DNA of 64,000 bases from JAFAZJ01 sp964437145. GTDB lineage: Bacteria > Pseudomonadota > Alphaproteobacteria > Reyranellales > Reyranellaceae. Shown here one piece after another: positions 1 to 7,587 of this stretch (positions are counted from its first letter, which is position 1; every line of letters starts with the position of its first letter). The notes beneath the pieces are model-generated. The model saw only the letters and a program-made list of their open reading frames with translations. It was not told where the DNA came from and ran no database searches. Both the position numbers and the translations under genes were made by a program. Location: assembly GCA_964437145.1 (NCBI GenBank), contig CAYTFW010000002.1, positions 1 to 64,000 on the forward strand, given 5' to 3'.

Positions 1-1
1 G

Positions 2-325
2 CCGCCACCGCCGCCGCCGCTCGACACGCCGCCGCCGTCGTCGCCCTGGGGCCGCAGCGCGCCGCCACCCGAGGAAGCGCCGCCGCCGCAACGCGGCCAG
101 CCGCGCCTGCGCCAGTCCCTGCCGCCCGAGGAGCAGCCCGAGCCACGCGGCCGCGCGCCTGCGGCGCGGCGCACCGACAGCCTGGGCACCGCCATCGTCA
201 AGAGCGCGGCGCGCACCGCGACCAACATCGCCGTGCGTGAGGCGACCAAGGCGGTGATCGGCGGCCGCGGCGGCGGCATCGCCGGCTCGCTGCTGCGCGG
301 CGTGTTGGGGTCGATCCTGAAGTAG
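2..325 (+). CDS. C-terminal end of a DUF853/YjgR-like (HerA-type) ATPase, partial
   Basis: The window opens inside a reading frame that runs from base 2 to a TAG at 323-325 (107 codons visible). The first half is a Pro/Glu/Arg-rich linker; the end is a short helical tail with SAARTATNIAVREATKAV and then SLLRGVLGSILK. That tail resembles the C-terminus of the DUF853 (YjgR, HerA/FtsK-like P-loop ATPase) family, which normally ends in a similar 'KSAAR...RGVLGSL' segment after a low-complexity linker. The ATPase core lies upstream of the window, so the assignment rests only on the tail. The gene converges on the isoaspartyl peptidase gene, with a hairpin between them. Confidence 0.55.
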   Translation, partial: PPPPPPLDTPPPSSPWGRSAPPPEEAPPPQRGQPRLRQSLPPEEQPEPRGRAPAARRTDSLGTAIVKSAARTATNIAVREATKAVIGGRGGGIAGSLLRGVLGSILK

Positions 326-351
326 GAGCACTGCGCATCGTCTCGAGCGAA

Positions 352-415
352 GCTGGGACCGCCGGCGTCTCGCCGGCCTCATGCGAAGAGCCGGCGAGAC
401 GCCGGCGGTCCCAGC
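352..415. terminator. Perfect 25-bp inverted repeat between convergent genes
   Basis: Bases 352-376 and 391-415 are exact reverse complements (arm begins GCTGGGACCGCCGGCG) around a 14-nt loop. The hairpin sits between the stop of the upstream plus-strand gene (325) and the stop of the minus-strand peptidase gene (420), so it is placed to end transcription from both sides. There is no clear T-run. It could equally be a dispersed REP-like repeat that happens to work as a terminator. Confidence 0.55.
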
Positions 416-419
416 CGAG

Positions 420-1361
420 TTAGAACCCCTCGCGCTCGTCGTAGATCGATACCCAGCCTTCGCTGTCCGAGGCCACGCCGCGGTACATGCCCGCGGTGTT
501 GAACGGCAGCGCGACGGTACCGTCGCGGCCGACGGCGATCAGGCCTGCACCGCCACCCATGCGCTTAAGCTCGCCGAAGACCATGGCGTCGCAGGCGGTC
601 GCGAGGCTCTCGCCCTTGTAGGCCATGCGCGCGTGCAGCTCGTGACCCAGCACGCTGCGGATGAAGATCTCGCCGCGGCCGGTGCCGGAATAGGCGAGCG
701 TCGCGTCATTGGCATAGGTGCCAGCGCCGATCAGCGGCGTGTCGCCGACGCGGCCCGGCAGCTTGTTGGTGTAACCGCCGGTCGAGGTTGCCGCCGCGAG
801 ATGGCCGGCGCGATCGATCGCCACCGCGCCTACCGTGCCGTGCTTCAGGCGCTGGCTGGCTTCCGACACATCGCCGCGCGCCTGGCGCGCCTTCATCTCA
901 CGCAGACTTTCGCGCCGCTCCGGCGTGGAAAACCAGCCCGGCGGCATCATCTCCAGCCCGGCTCGCGCGGCCAGCGCCTCGGCGCCGTCGCCGATCAGCA
1001 GCACATGATCGGTGCGCTCCATCACCGCGCGCGCGGCGCGCACCGGATTGCGCACGCGCGCGATGCCGCCGACCGCGCCCGCGCGCAGGTCGCGCCCGTC
1101 CATGATCGCGGCGTCCATCTCGTGCCTGCCGTCGGCGTTGAACACCGCGCCGCGGCCGGCATTGAAGGCGGTGTGCTCCTCCAGCGCGATCACCGCCGCC
1201 TCGACCGCGTCGAGCGCCGCGCCGCCTTTTCCGAGCACCGCCCATCCCGCGCGCAGCGCGCCCTTGAGCCCTTCGCGCGCGTGACGTTCCTGCGCGTCGG
1301 TGAGGCTGCCCCGGGGCGGGACGCCACACCCACCATGGATCGCCAGAACAGGTCCGCTCAT
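420..1361 (-). CDS. Isoaspartyl peptidase / plant-type L-asparaginase (Ntn hydrolase)
   Basis: 313 residues, normal for the family. These enzymes remove isoaspartyl residues from damaged peptides and hydrolyse asparagine in the cytoplasm. The precursor cleaves itself to expose an N-terminal threonine. The expected motifs are present: LAIHGG near the start, FNAGRGAVFN at 66-75, the self-cleavage site HGTVGAVAID with nucleophile Thr176, and the substrate-binding GRVGDTPLIGAGTYA at 203-217. No signal peptide is seen. The gene is convergent with the DUF853 gene and divergent from the dimethylformamidase-like gene, so it is probably a single transcription unit. Confidence 0.9.
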   Translation of the reverse strand: MSGPVLAIHGGCGVPPRGSLTDAQERHAREGLKGALRAGWAVLGKGGAALDAVEAAVIALEEHTAFNAGRGAVFNADGRHEMDAAIMDGRDLRAGAVGGIARVRNPVRAARAVMERTDHVLLIGDGAEALAARAGLEMMPPGWFSTPERRESLREMKARQARGDVSEASQRLKHGTVGAVAIDRAGHLAAATSTGGYTNKLPGRVGDTPLIGAGTYANDATLAYSGTGRGEIFIRSVLGHELHARMAYKGESLATACDAMVFGELKRMGGGAGLIAVGRDGTVALPFNTAGMYRGVASDSEGWVSIYDEREGF

Positions 1362-1417
1362 TTACGAAAACTCCCCGGCCGCCTACGGTTCGGTCCTTCG
1401 ACTGGGGGGCAGCATAC

Positions 1418-3634
1418 ATGGTTCCGCTGACGGGTTACGCCGACAAGGTCTCGGGCGAGGCCGGAGACCGCATCGCCTTCAAGGTCTCGAGCCAGACGCC
1501 CGGACCGTGCACCGCCTCGCTGGTGCGCATCATCCACGCCGACCCCAATCCCGCCGGGCCGGGCATGAAGATCGAGGATCTGTCGTCGGTGTTCTCGACG
1601 ACCTTCGAGGCGCGCGAGCAGAAGATCGAGATGGGCTCCTACGTCCGCGTCGACGGCGCCACCGCGCTCTCGCCACTGGGCGCGATGACGATCAGCGTGC
1701 TGGTGTTCCCCACCCTGCCAGACGACGGCGATCAATGCGTGATCGCGCGCTGGGACCCGGACACCGCGACCGGATTCGCGCTGCTGACCACCGCCGACGG
1801 CTTCGCCGCCGAGATCGGGCGTATCGGCGCGCCGACGCTGCGTCTCGTGACCGGCAAGAAGCTTCGTTCGCGCGCCTGGTATCGCGTGTGGCTGATCATC
1901 GATCCCGAGGCGCGCTCGGTGCGGCTGGGCCAGACGCCATTGCGCGCCGAGGCCGGCTGGGACGATTCGGGCGATGCGTGGTCGCCGCTCGATACGACCT
2001 TGGCCCATGACGCGCGTCGGCCTGTGTTCATTGGCGCGCAGCAGGCGCGGCCCTCGACACGCCACTTCAACGGCCGCATCGAGGACCCGGTCATCGTCGC
2101 TGGCGCCCGCTCGGAAATCGTCGAGCACCGTCTCGATCCAATGCGGCCGCCGCTGGGCACGCTCGCCGCCTGGGACTTCTCGCGCGGCATCGACACGCTC
2201 GACGTCGAGGACGTCGGGCCCAACCACTTGCATGGCGTGCTGGTGAACCTGCCGACGCGCGCGGTGACCGGCTCGACCTGGACCGGCCGCGCCCATCGCT
2301 GGACCGACGCGCCGCGCGACTACGCCGCGATCCACTTCCACGCCGACGATCTCGACGATTGCCGCTGGTCGACCGATTTCAGCTTCACGATTCCGGCGAG
2401 CCCGCGCAGCGGCATCTACGGCATGCGGCTGAAGACCGCCGACAGCGTCGACACCATCCCGTTCTACGTGCGGCCGACGCTCGGCAAGCCGACGGCGAAG
2501 ATCGCCATGCTCGCCTCGACCTTCACGCACCAGGTCTACACCAACCACATACGCAACGGCCTGGACGAGGCGTTCCGCGCGCGCATGCGCGACTGGGGCG
2601 CCTCGCCGTGGAGTCCCGACGAGTACGCGCATTACGGCCGCTCGACCTACAACCTGCATCTCGATCGCAGCGGTGTCTGCTACTCCACGCGCCTGCGCCC
2701 GCAACTCACCATCCGGCCGGGCTTCCTGACTTTCCACGACGAGAAGGGTTCGGGCCTGCGCCACTTCCCCGCCGACACGCATCTCGCGGACTGGCTCGAG
2801 CGTATGGGCATCGCCTTCGACGTGGTCACCGACGAGGATCTCGACGATTTCGGCCCCGAGCTGATCAAGCCCTATACCTGCCTCGTCACCGGCTCGCACC
2901 CCGAGTACCACACACCCGGCACGCTCGATGCGATCCAGTCCTATGTCGATGGCGGCGGGCGGTTGGCCTATCTCGGCGGCAACGGCTTCTACTGGAAGGT
3001 CGCGCGTTCGGCGCGGCTGCCTGGCACCCTGGAGATCCGCCGCACCGGGCCGGCGATCCGCACCTGGGCGGCCGAGCCTGGCGAGCACTACAACGCGCTC
3101 GATGGCGAGCTCGGCGGCCTGTGGCGCCACAACGGCCGGCCGCCGCAGCGCTTGGCCGGCGTCGGCTTCTCGGCCCAGGGGCGCTTCGAAGGCTCGTATT
3201 ACCGCCGCCTGCCAGCCTCGTCCGATCCGCGCGTGGCGTGGATCTTCGACGGCGTCAGCGACGAGATCCTCGGCGATTTCGGCTTGAACGGCGGGGGCGC
3301 GGCGGGCTTCGAGCTCGATCGCGCCGATGTGCTTCTGGGCACGCCGCGCAACGCCATCGTCGTGGCCTCGTCGGAAAAGCACCAGTCACATTTCGTGCCT
3401 GTGCCCGAGGACCTGCTGGGCATCTACGCCACGACCAATGGCGAGCCGGCCGACCGGCTGATCCGCGCCGACATGACCTACATGGATGTCGCTGGCGGCG
3501 GCGCGGTCTTCTCGACCGGCTCGATCACCTTCTGCGGCAGCCTCAGCCACACTAACTACGACAACAACGTCTCGCGCATCCTGTTCAACGTGCTGAACAG
3601 ATTCGGCGGACTGGGACTCGGCTGGCCGCTCTAG
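1418..3634 (+). CDS. N,N-dimethylformamidase large (beta) subunit-like protein
   Basis: 738 residues, close to the known large subunit of dimethylformamidase, a mononuclear-iron amidohydrolase that splits DMF into dimethylamine and formate. Residues about 70-270 form a LamG/concanavalin-like domain. From about 330 to the end the sequence matches the dimethylformamidase C-terminal domain, rich in Tyr/Trp/His, with a Rossmann-like 'CLVTGSHPEYHTPGTLDAI' section near 490. A GGGGGG ribosome site lies 8 nt before the ATG. No small (alpha) subunit gene is visible next to it, so the substrate may not be DMF. A decayed copy of its 3' end lies at 4782-4981. Confidence 0.8.
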   Translation: MVPLTGYADKVSGEAGDRIAFKVSSQTPGPCTASLVRIIHADPNPAGPGMKIEDLSSVFSTTFEAREQKIEMGSYVRVDGATALSPLGAMTISVLVFPTLPDDGDQCVIARWDPDTATGFALLTTADGFAAEIGRIGAPTLRLVTGKKLRSRAWYRVWLIIDPEARSVRLGQTPLRAEAGWDDSGDAWSPLDTTLAHDARRPVFIGAQQARPSTRHFNGRIEDPVIVAGARSEIVEHRLDPMRPPLGTLAAWDFSRGIDTLDVEDVGPNHLHGVLVNLPTRAVTGSTWTGRAHRWTDAPRDYAAIHFHADDLDDCRWSTDFSFTIPASPRSGIYGMRLKTADSVDTIPFYVRPTLGKPTAKIAMLASTFTHQVYTNHIRNGLDEAFRARMRDWGASPWSPDEYAHYGRSTYNLHLDRSGVCYSTRLRPQLTIRPGFLTFHDEKGSGLRHFPADTHLADWLERMGIAFDVVTDEDLDDFGPELIKPYTCLVTGSHPEYHTPGTLDAIQSYVDGGGRLAYLGGNGFYWKVARSARLPGTLEIRRTGPAIRTWAAEPGEHYNALDGELGGLWRHNGRPPQRLAGVGFSAQGRFEGSYYRRLPASSDPRVAWIFDGVSDEILGDFGLNGGGAAGFELDRADVLLGTPRNAIVVASSEKHQSHFVPVPEDLLGIYATTNGEPADRLIRADMTYMDVAGGGAVFSTGSITFCGSLSHTNYDNNVSRILFNVLNRFGGLGLGWPL

Positions 3635-3837
3635 TGCCGATTCGAGCCAGAGGGATCGAGGTCATTGGGGAAATCCGAGTTTCCTTGTAGTCGAGCGATC
3701 CGTCGGCATGGCTTGGCGATAGCGCGCGTTGCCAGCATCGCCATGCACCATTCAGCGCCGAGCCAAGAGCAAATTCACACGAAGCGCGATCAATGAGCCA
3801 ACACATCGTGTCTGATTCAGAAGTTAGGCACGGTGCC

Positions 3838-4545
3838 CTATCCACGACGGTACCAATTCAAGCCCACCCAATTGTATCGATCGTTGCCATACAGTGGCGC
3901 GACTTTCTCGATAAACCACTCAGCCAGGTCAGATGCGAGCAAGAATTCGAATTCTCCAAGATTCGGATCATAGATGGAGTAACTCAATCCATCATGAAAC
4001 ACCCCCATCGCATGGCCGGCGCGCGGAGCCGTCTCGGCATTCTCTTTACTGAACAGAGAAACGAACAAAAAAGCGTTAGCAACACCCCCCTGCAACACAG
4101 CCTTCGTGATCTCGCCAGCGGCCTTTGTCATGCTTCCAACGGGATGCGCAAGATCTCTTCCATGCATGACTTCTCCTGTGATGGGAACAACGCCATTGAA
4201 CCGCAAATAATCTTCCAGGCCGGCCTCACCGCCGTGTCGCCCCTGCCCGGGATGACGCTTTGAGCTGCGCCGGACGTTGAGAAGCCCGAAAGACATGCAG
4301 TTGGTGACAGCCATGACAACAACGCGCATCGTCGGGCTGGTGCCGTCCTCGTAAAGCCACTTCCAGAATGATCGGCCCGCGGCGCGCTCGATGATCCATT
4401 TCGCGACAAGCTGCAAGCAGATGCCATGCCCGGCGTTGACTTGGTTAAGCATGGTGCTGAGCGGCGGCTGGGATTGCGAGGACCGTTCGATAATTTTCCC
4501 TGCGTAGTTTTTCGCGGACTCCTGCACTGACGCAATGGTTGGCAT
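3838..4545 (-). CDS. YopT-type (C58 family) cysteine protease-like protein
   Basis: 235 residues. The C58 catalytic triad is visible: Cys43 in GHGICLQLVAKW, His178 in RAGHAMGVF, and Asp193 in IYDPNLGEFEF. The C-H spacing (135) and H-D spacing (15) fit YopT/AvrPphB-like proteases, which cleave host proteins and are often secreted effectors. No Sec signal or transmembrane helix is seen, and no secretion system is in the window. I chose the ATG at 4545 because GGGAG lies 6 nt before it; the frame stays open back to 4875 but that stretch is antisense to a pseudogene. Base composition is clearly less G+C-rich than the neighbours. The gene sits between the intact dimethylformamidase gene and a broken copy of its end, a mark of insertion. 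Target unknown. Confidence 0.7.
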   Translation of the reverse strand: MPTIASVQESAKNYAGKIIERSSQSQPPLSTMLNQVNAGHGICLQLVAKWIIERAAGRSFWKWLYEDGTSPTMRVVVMAVTNCMSFGLLNVRRSSKRHPGQGRHGGEAGLEDYLRFNGVVPITGEVMHGRDLAHPVGSMTKAAGEITKAVLQGGVANAFLFVSLFSKENAETAPRAGHAMGVFHDGLSYSIYDPNLGEFEFLLASDLAEWFIEKVAPLYGNDRYNWVGLNWYRRG

Positions 4546-4781
4546 TTGTAGCTCCCGTCCGGGATGCGTCTGGAGAACGCAAGCCCTCTCAGATTCGATG
4601 CACAACATATGCGCGATAGCCAGGCGTCGCCATCGATTTGGCGCAATCAGGCGCGGCGCTCGCAGCGGGAAAGGCGACCAAGCTTGCATACCCCAGATGG
4701 CCAGCCGATCCGGCCATCGTGGGGAGTGCGTAACGGCGATACGGCGGCTCCCGCAGCGGTGACGGCGCCCGGATGACGTAC

Positions 4782-4981
4782 GCGTGGCATGGATCTTCGA
4801 CGGCGTCGGCGACGAGATCCTCGGTAGTTTCGGCCTGAGCGGCGGCGGCGCGGTCTTCTCGACCGGCTCAATCACCTTCTGCGGCAGCCTCAGCCACGCC
4901 CACTACGACAACAACGTCTCGCGCATCCTGTTCAACGTGCTGAACCGGTTCGGCGGGCTGGGGCTCGGCTGGCCGCTCTGA
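4782..4981 (+). pseudogene. Decayed second copy of the dimethylformamidase-like 3' end
   Basis: Bases 4782-4850 match 3231-3299 (about 88% by eye) and 4841-4981 match 3494-3634, stop codon included. About 195 nt present in the intact gene are missing between the two blocks, and the join falls in a GGCGGCGGCG microhomology found at both source points, so the deletion looks like slippage or illegitimate recombination. The remnant could encode a peptide of about 65 residues beginning at a GTG (4784), but it keeps only the tail of the family and is unlikely to work. It ends one base before the convergent leuB stop. Confidence 0.85.
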
Positions 4982-6103
4982 TCAGGCCAGCCGGTCGAGC
5001 TCCTTGACGATGGCGTCGCCCATCTCCTGGGTGCCGACTTTCTTGACGCCCTCGCTTTTGCCGCCCAGCAGGTCGGCGGTGCGGTAGCCGGCAGCGAGCA
5101 CGTTCTCGATCGCCTTCTCGACCAGATCGGCCTCGGTGCCGAGGTCGAAGGAGTAGCGCAGCATCATGGCGAAGGAGAGTGCCTCGGCGATCGGATTGGC
5201 CAGGCCCTTGCCGGCGATGTCGGGTGCGCTGCCGTGGATCGGCTCGTAGAGCGCCTTGCGCCGGCCGGTAGCGTCGGGCGCGCCCAGCGAGGCCGAGGGC
5301 AGCATGCCGAGCGAGCCGGTCAGCATCGAGGCCTCGTCGGAGAGGATGTCGCCGAACAGATTGTCGGTGACGATGACGTCGAACTGCGCTGGCCAGCGCA
5401 CCAGCTGCATGGCGAGCGCGTCGGCGTACATGTGGCTGAGTTCGACGTCCTTGTAGCTCTCCTGGTGCAGCTTCGTGGCTTCCTGGCGCCACAGCACGCC
5501 GGTGTGCATGACGTTGGCCTTCTCCGAGCTGCACACCCGGTTCTTGCGCTTGCGCGCCAGCTCGAAGGCCACGGCGCAGACGCGGCGGATCTCGCTGGTC
5601 TTGTAGCGCTGCGTGTCGATCGCCTCTTTCTCGCCATTGGGCAAGGTGGTCACGCCGCGCGGCTCGCCGAAATACACACCGCCCGTCAGCTCGCGGATGA
5701 TCATGATGTCGAGGCCCTTGACGATCTCCGGGCGCAGCGCCGAGGCGTCGACCAGCGCGTCGAACACCTTGGCCGGCCGCAGATTAGCGAAGAGGTCCAT
5801 CTCCTTGCGCAGGCGCAGCAGGCCGCGCTCCGGCTTCTTGTTGAATTCGACATTGTCCCATTTCGGGCCGCCGACCGAGCCGAACAGCACGGCGTCGGCC
5901 TCAAGCGCGGTCTTCATCGTGTCGTCGTGCAGCGGCACGCCATGCTTGTCGAGCGCCGCGCCGCCGACGATGTCTTCCTTGATGTCGAAGCCGACGGCGC
6001 GCTTCTTGCCCATCCAGGCGATGACCTTGCGCACCTCGTTCATCACCTCCGGCCCGATGCCGTCGCCGGGCAGCACGAGGAGATTGCGGTTGGAGCCGGC
6101 CAT
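4982..6103 (-). CDS. leuB: 3-isopropylmalate dehydrogenase
   Basis: Oxidative decarboxylation of 3-isopropylmalate to 2-oxoisocaproate with NAD+, the third leucine-specific step, in the cytoplasm. About 373 residues, with LLVLPGDGIGPEV at the N-terminus, the substrate loop ELTGGVYFGEPRG, and the metal site VTDNLFGDILSDEAS with its aspartates. A GGAGG lies 8 nt before the ATG at 6103 but only 2 nt before another ATG at 6109, so 6103 is preferred. It follows leuD by 70 nt on the same strand and the two are probably co-transcribed. Confidence 0.97.
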   Translation of the reverse strand: MAGSNRNLLVLPGDGIGPEVMNEVRKVIAWMGKKRAVGFDIKEDIVGGAALDKHGVPLHDDTMKTALEADAVLFGSVGGPKWDNVEFNKKPERGLLRLRKEMDLFANLRPAKVFDALVDASALRPEIVKGLDIMIIRELTGGVYFGEPRGVTTLPNGEKEAIDTQRYKTSEIRRVCAVAFELARKRKNRVCSSEKANVMHTGVLWRQEATKLHQESYKDVELSHMYADALAMQLVRWPAQFDVIVTDNLFGDILSDEASMLTGSLGMLPSASLGAPDATGRRKALYEPIHGSAPDIAGKGLANPIAEALSFAMMLRYSFDLGTEADLVEKAIENVLAAGYRTADLLGGKSEGVKKVGTQEMGDAIVKELDRLA

Positions 6104-6126
6104 TCTCATTTCCTCCGAAAAGCGCG

Positions 6127-6147
6127 CGAGCGCCTCAGGGGCGCTCG
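6127..6147. other. Short hairpin between leuD and leuB
   Basis: An 8-bp perfect stem (CGAGCGCC / GGCGCTCG) with a 5-nt loop in the 70-nt gap between leuD and leuB. There is no T-run, so it is more likely an mRNA processing or stability element, or chance in G+C-rich DNA, than a terminator. Confidence 0.3.
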
Positions 6148-6173
6148 TCGTCGTGAACTAGCTTGGTTGCGGC

Positions 6174-6794
6174 TCAGGCGGCGATCGACGGCACCAGCCA
6201 GGGCTGTGAGGCCTTGCGCTGTGCTTCGAAGCCCTCGATGGTCTCGCCGCTCTGCATGGTCTGGCCGATATCGTCCATGCCCTCGATCAGGCACTTCTTG
6301 CGGAAGGCGTCGATCTCGAACTTCACCGTGCCGCCGTCGGGTCCCTTGATCTCCTGGTTGACCAGGTCGACGGTGACCACGGCGTTGGCGCCGCGCTCGG
6401 CGTCGTCCATCAGCTTGGCGATGTCCTCGCGCGGCAGCTTGATCGGCAGGATGCCGTTCTTGAAGCAGTTGTTGTAGAAGATGTCAGCGAAGCTCTCGGC
6501 GATCACGCAGCGGATGCCGAAATCGAGCAGCGCCCAGGGCGCGTGCTCGCGGCTCGAGCCGCAGCCGAAATTCGGGCCGGCGACGATGATCTTGGCGTTC
6601 TGGTAGGCCGGCTTGTCGAGCACGAAGTCGAGCTTCTTGCCGTCGGCCGACCAGCGCATCTCGTAGAACAACCCGTCCTTCAGGCCGGTGCGCTTGATGG
6701 TCTTGAGGAACTGCTTGGGAATGATCATGTCGGTGTCGACGTTGACGATCGGCAGCGGGGCCGCGACGCCTGTCAGCGTGGTGAACTTTTCCAT
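6174..6794 (-). CDS. leuD: 3-isopropylmalate dehydratase small subunit
   Basis: 206 residues, the usual LeuD length. It is the swivelling beta subunit that pairs with LeuC to isomerise 2-isopropylmalate to 3-isopropylmalate. The signature GPNFGCGSSREHAPWAL is present, as is the start MEKFTTLTGVAAPLP with the loop DTDMIIPKQFLK. I chose the ATG at 6794 because GGGAGGG stands 7 nt upstream; a longer frame from 6824 has no ribosome site. LeuC lies about 4.3 kb further upstream, separated by unrelated genes on both strands, so the leu cluster has been opened by insertions. Confidence 0.96.
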   Translation of the reverse strand: MEKFTTLTGVAAPLPIVNVDTDMIIPKQFLKTIKRTGLKDGLFYEMRWSADGKKLDFVLDKPAYQNAKIIVAGPNFGCGSSREHAPWALLDFGIRCVIAESFADIFYNNCFKNGILPIKLPREDIAKLMDDAERGANAVVTVDLVNQEIKGPDGGTVKFEIDAFRKKCLIEGMDDIGQTMQSGETIEGFEAQRKASQPWLVPSIAA

Positions 6795-7018
6795 GACCGA
6801 TCCCTCCCGGCGGAACCGGGGCACTTAGCGGGGGAAGCCGGTCGAGGTCAAGGTACCGGGTGTCGCCGGTCGTGTCTCAGTTTGACGCTGAGACCTATCT
6901 CCGATCGCGCCGCCGCGGATGCGGACGCAGTACCGGGCAAGGGCAGGACATGTTGGCAGGGGGACCGGGCTCCGCCTATGGTCTGCCTCACAGAAGCCGA
7001 CCCAAAGGAGGAACCCGA

Positions 7019-7537
7019 ATGGCCTATTCCCTGTATGACGCGGCAGTAACCCCCTGCGCCCAGCAGCTTGGCGCACTGGCCGGCATCATCGACAAGGCCG
7101 CCGCACATTGCGCTGCCAACAAGATCGAGGAATCGGCCCTGCTGCAAGACCGGCTGTATCCGGACATGTTCTGCCTTGCCCGCCAGATCCGTCAGTCGGC
7201 GGATTTCGCGATGAACACCGGCGGCCGCCTCGCTGGCGTTACGCCGCCGGCAATGCCGGCCGTGGACGACACGAGCTTCGCCGCCGCCAAAAGCCGCGTC
7301 GAAACCGCCCTCGGCTTCGTCAAGTCCCTGACTCGCGCGCAGGTCGACGGCGCGGAGGACAAGATCATCGCCTGGACCGCGGGTGGCAACGAGCGGAAAC
7401 TGAAGGGCAACGATTATCTGCAACAGTTCGCACTGCCGAATTTCTTCTTCTTTGTAACCACGGCGTACGACATCTTGCGTCATCGTGGCGTGCCGGTCGG
7501 AAAGCGCGACTTCCTCGGCCCAGTCAACTGGCTCTAG
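7019..7537 (+). CDS. DUF1993 family protein
   Basis: 172 residues matching the DUF1993 family, helical proteins of about 170 residues with no proven function, thought to share the four-helix DinB-like fold. Features seen are the start AYSLYDAAVTPCAQQLGAL, a central acidic/amide-rich part, and the family's Phe-rich segment LPNFFFFVTTAYDILRHRGV near the C-terminus. The ATG at 7019 has a textbook AAAGGAGG 7 nt upstream. It is a single plus-strand gene between leuD and the TPR gene and breaks the leucine cluster. Confidence 0.85.
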   Translation: MAYSLYDAAVTPCAQQLGALAGIIDKAAAHCAANKIEESALLQDRLYPDMFCLARQIRQSADFAMNTGGRLAGVTPPAMPAVDDTSFAAAKSRVETALGFVKSLTRAQVDGAEDKIIAWTAGGNERKLKGNDYLQQFALPNFFFFVTTAYDILRHRGVPVGKRDFLGPVNWL

Positions 7538-7587
7538 GGCATCTCGAACCGCGTTCGGAAACTCGATCAGGGCACGGCACGGCTCCC

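Noticed and set aside
1358..3382. A 674-codon minus-strand frame opposite the dimethylformamidase gene
   Set aside because: Same reason: low-complexity Arg/Ala/Asp composition, no domain, and full overlap with a recognisable gene.
3793..4263. A plus-strand frame of 156 codons over the YopT-like gene
   Set aside because: It is antisense to a gene with an intact catalytic triad and has no recognisable features.
4546..4875. N-terminal extension of the YopT-like gene
   Set aside because: The codons upstream of 4545 are antisense to the dimethylformamidase remnant, have no family likeness and no ribosome site, while 4545 has a good one.
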